In this document: piece after piece, positions 25,623-25,673 of the stretch
How the letters are laid out: every line of letters begins with the position of its first letter
Position numbering within the stretch: position 1 is the first letter of the stretch
NCBI GenBank assembly: GCA_964609625.1
Contig: CAZSRS010000050.1
Location: 1-25,673 of the forward strand
Direction: 5' to 3'
DNA: 25,673 bases
From: G963674665 sp964609625
GTDB lineage: Bacteria; Desulfobacterota; Desulfovibrionia; Desulfovibrionales; Desulfovibrionaceae
The notes under the pieces: generated by a model
The model's database searches: none
The model's input: the letters and a program-made list of their open reading frames with translations, nothing else
Told to the model about the DNA's origin: nothing
Translations under genes and position numbers: made by a program

Positions 25623-25673
25623 TGGCGCGCCCGAGAGGACTCGAACCTCTGGCCGTCTGCTTAGAAGGCAGAT
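25623..25673 (-). tRNA. tRNA-Arg (anticodon UCU), partial at window edge
   Basis: Read on the - strand: an anticodon arm with stem TCTGC/GCAGA and loop CTTCTAA, giving anticodon TCT (Arg, codons AGA and AGG); a 5-nt variable loop; a T arm with stem AGAGG/CCTCT and loop TTCGAGT; the 3' acceptor strand; discriminator G; and an encoded CCA (TGG at 25623-25625 on +). The D arm and 5' acceptor strand lie beyond the window. tRNA 3' ends are common integration sites, but no integrase is in the window. Confidence 0.93.

Noticed and set aside
1..25673. CRISPR array, insertion sequence or prophage
   Set aside because: No regularly spaced direct repeats, transposase, integrase or phage structural genes were seen.

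Overview
The window is high-GC, densely coded bacterial DNA with every protein gene on the + strand and one partial tRNA on the - strand at the right edge. The large number of sensory genes (two hybrid or membrane histidine kinases, two long-sensor chemoreceptors, CheW), a HydE-family radical SAM enzyme and a small CBS/permease/response-regulator operon suggest a Desulfovibrio-like sulfate reducer (Desulfovibrionales). That placement is inferred from gene style only; there is no rRNA or other marker here.

Left part (1-5761): a sensor kinase that carries PAS, GAF-like, PAS, HisKA, HATPase, REC, Hpt and PilZ domains in one chain, then a chemoreceptor with a long helical periplasmic sensor and a CheW adaptor 14 nt behind it. 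A gene-free, AT-rich stretch of about 1 kb follows (5762-6799) with a perfect 16-bp palindrome and a promoter-like region overlapping an inverted repeat.

Middle (6800-9591): an apparent operon of a CBS-pair protein, a DASS/SLC13-type anion permease and a single-domain response regulator, with a 10-bp hairpin before the last gene and a good intrinsic terminator after it. Then comes a glycan-type region (9816-18391): an orphan HydE-like radical SAM protein, a GT4 glycosyltransferase, a glycosidase-fold/GT2 fusion with membrane segments, an MsbA/NdvA-type ABC exporter, and a GT-B-like protein that overlaps the exporter gene by 4 nt. Together the last three look like machinery that polymerises, trims or rearranges, and exports a glycan, perhaps a periplasmic glucan; the product is unknown.

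Right part (18680-25463): a secreted single-Cache protein directly upstream of a second long-sensor chemoreceptor, then a lipoprotein of the NMT1/THI5-like substrate-binding family directly upstream of a membrane histidine kinase with no ABC permease. Both pairs look like two-piece sensors. The window closes with a hairpin that can serve as a terminator for both strands and the 3' part of a tRNA-Arg(UCU) gene on the - strand.

The most interesting items are the PilZ-ended phosphorelay kinase, the HydE-like enzyme whose expected active-site residues are changed, the glycosidase-GT2-exporter cluster, and the two split-sensor pairs.
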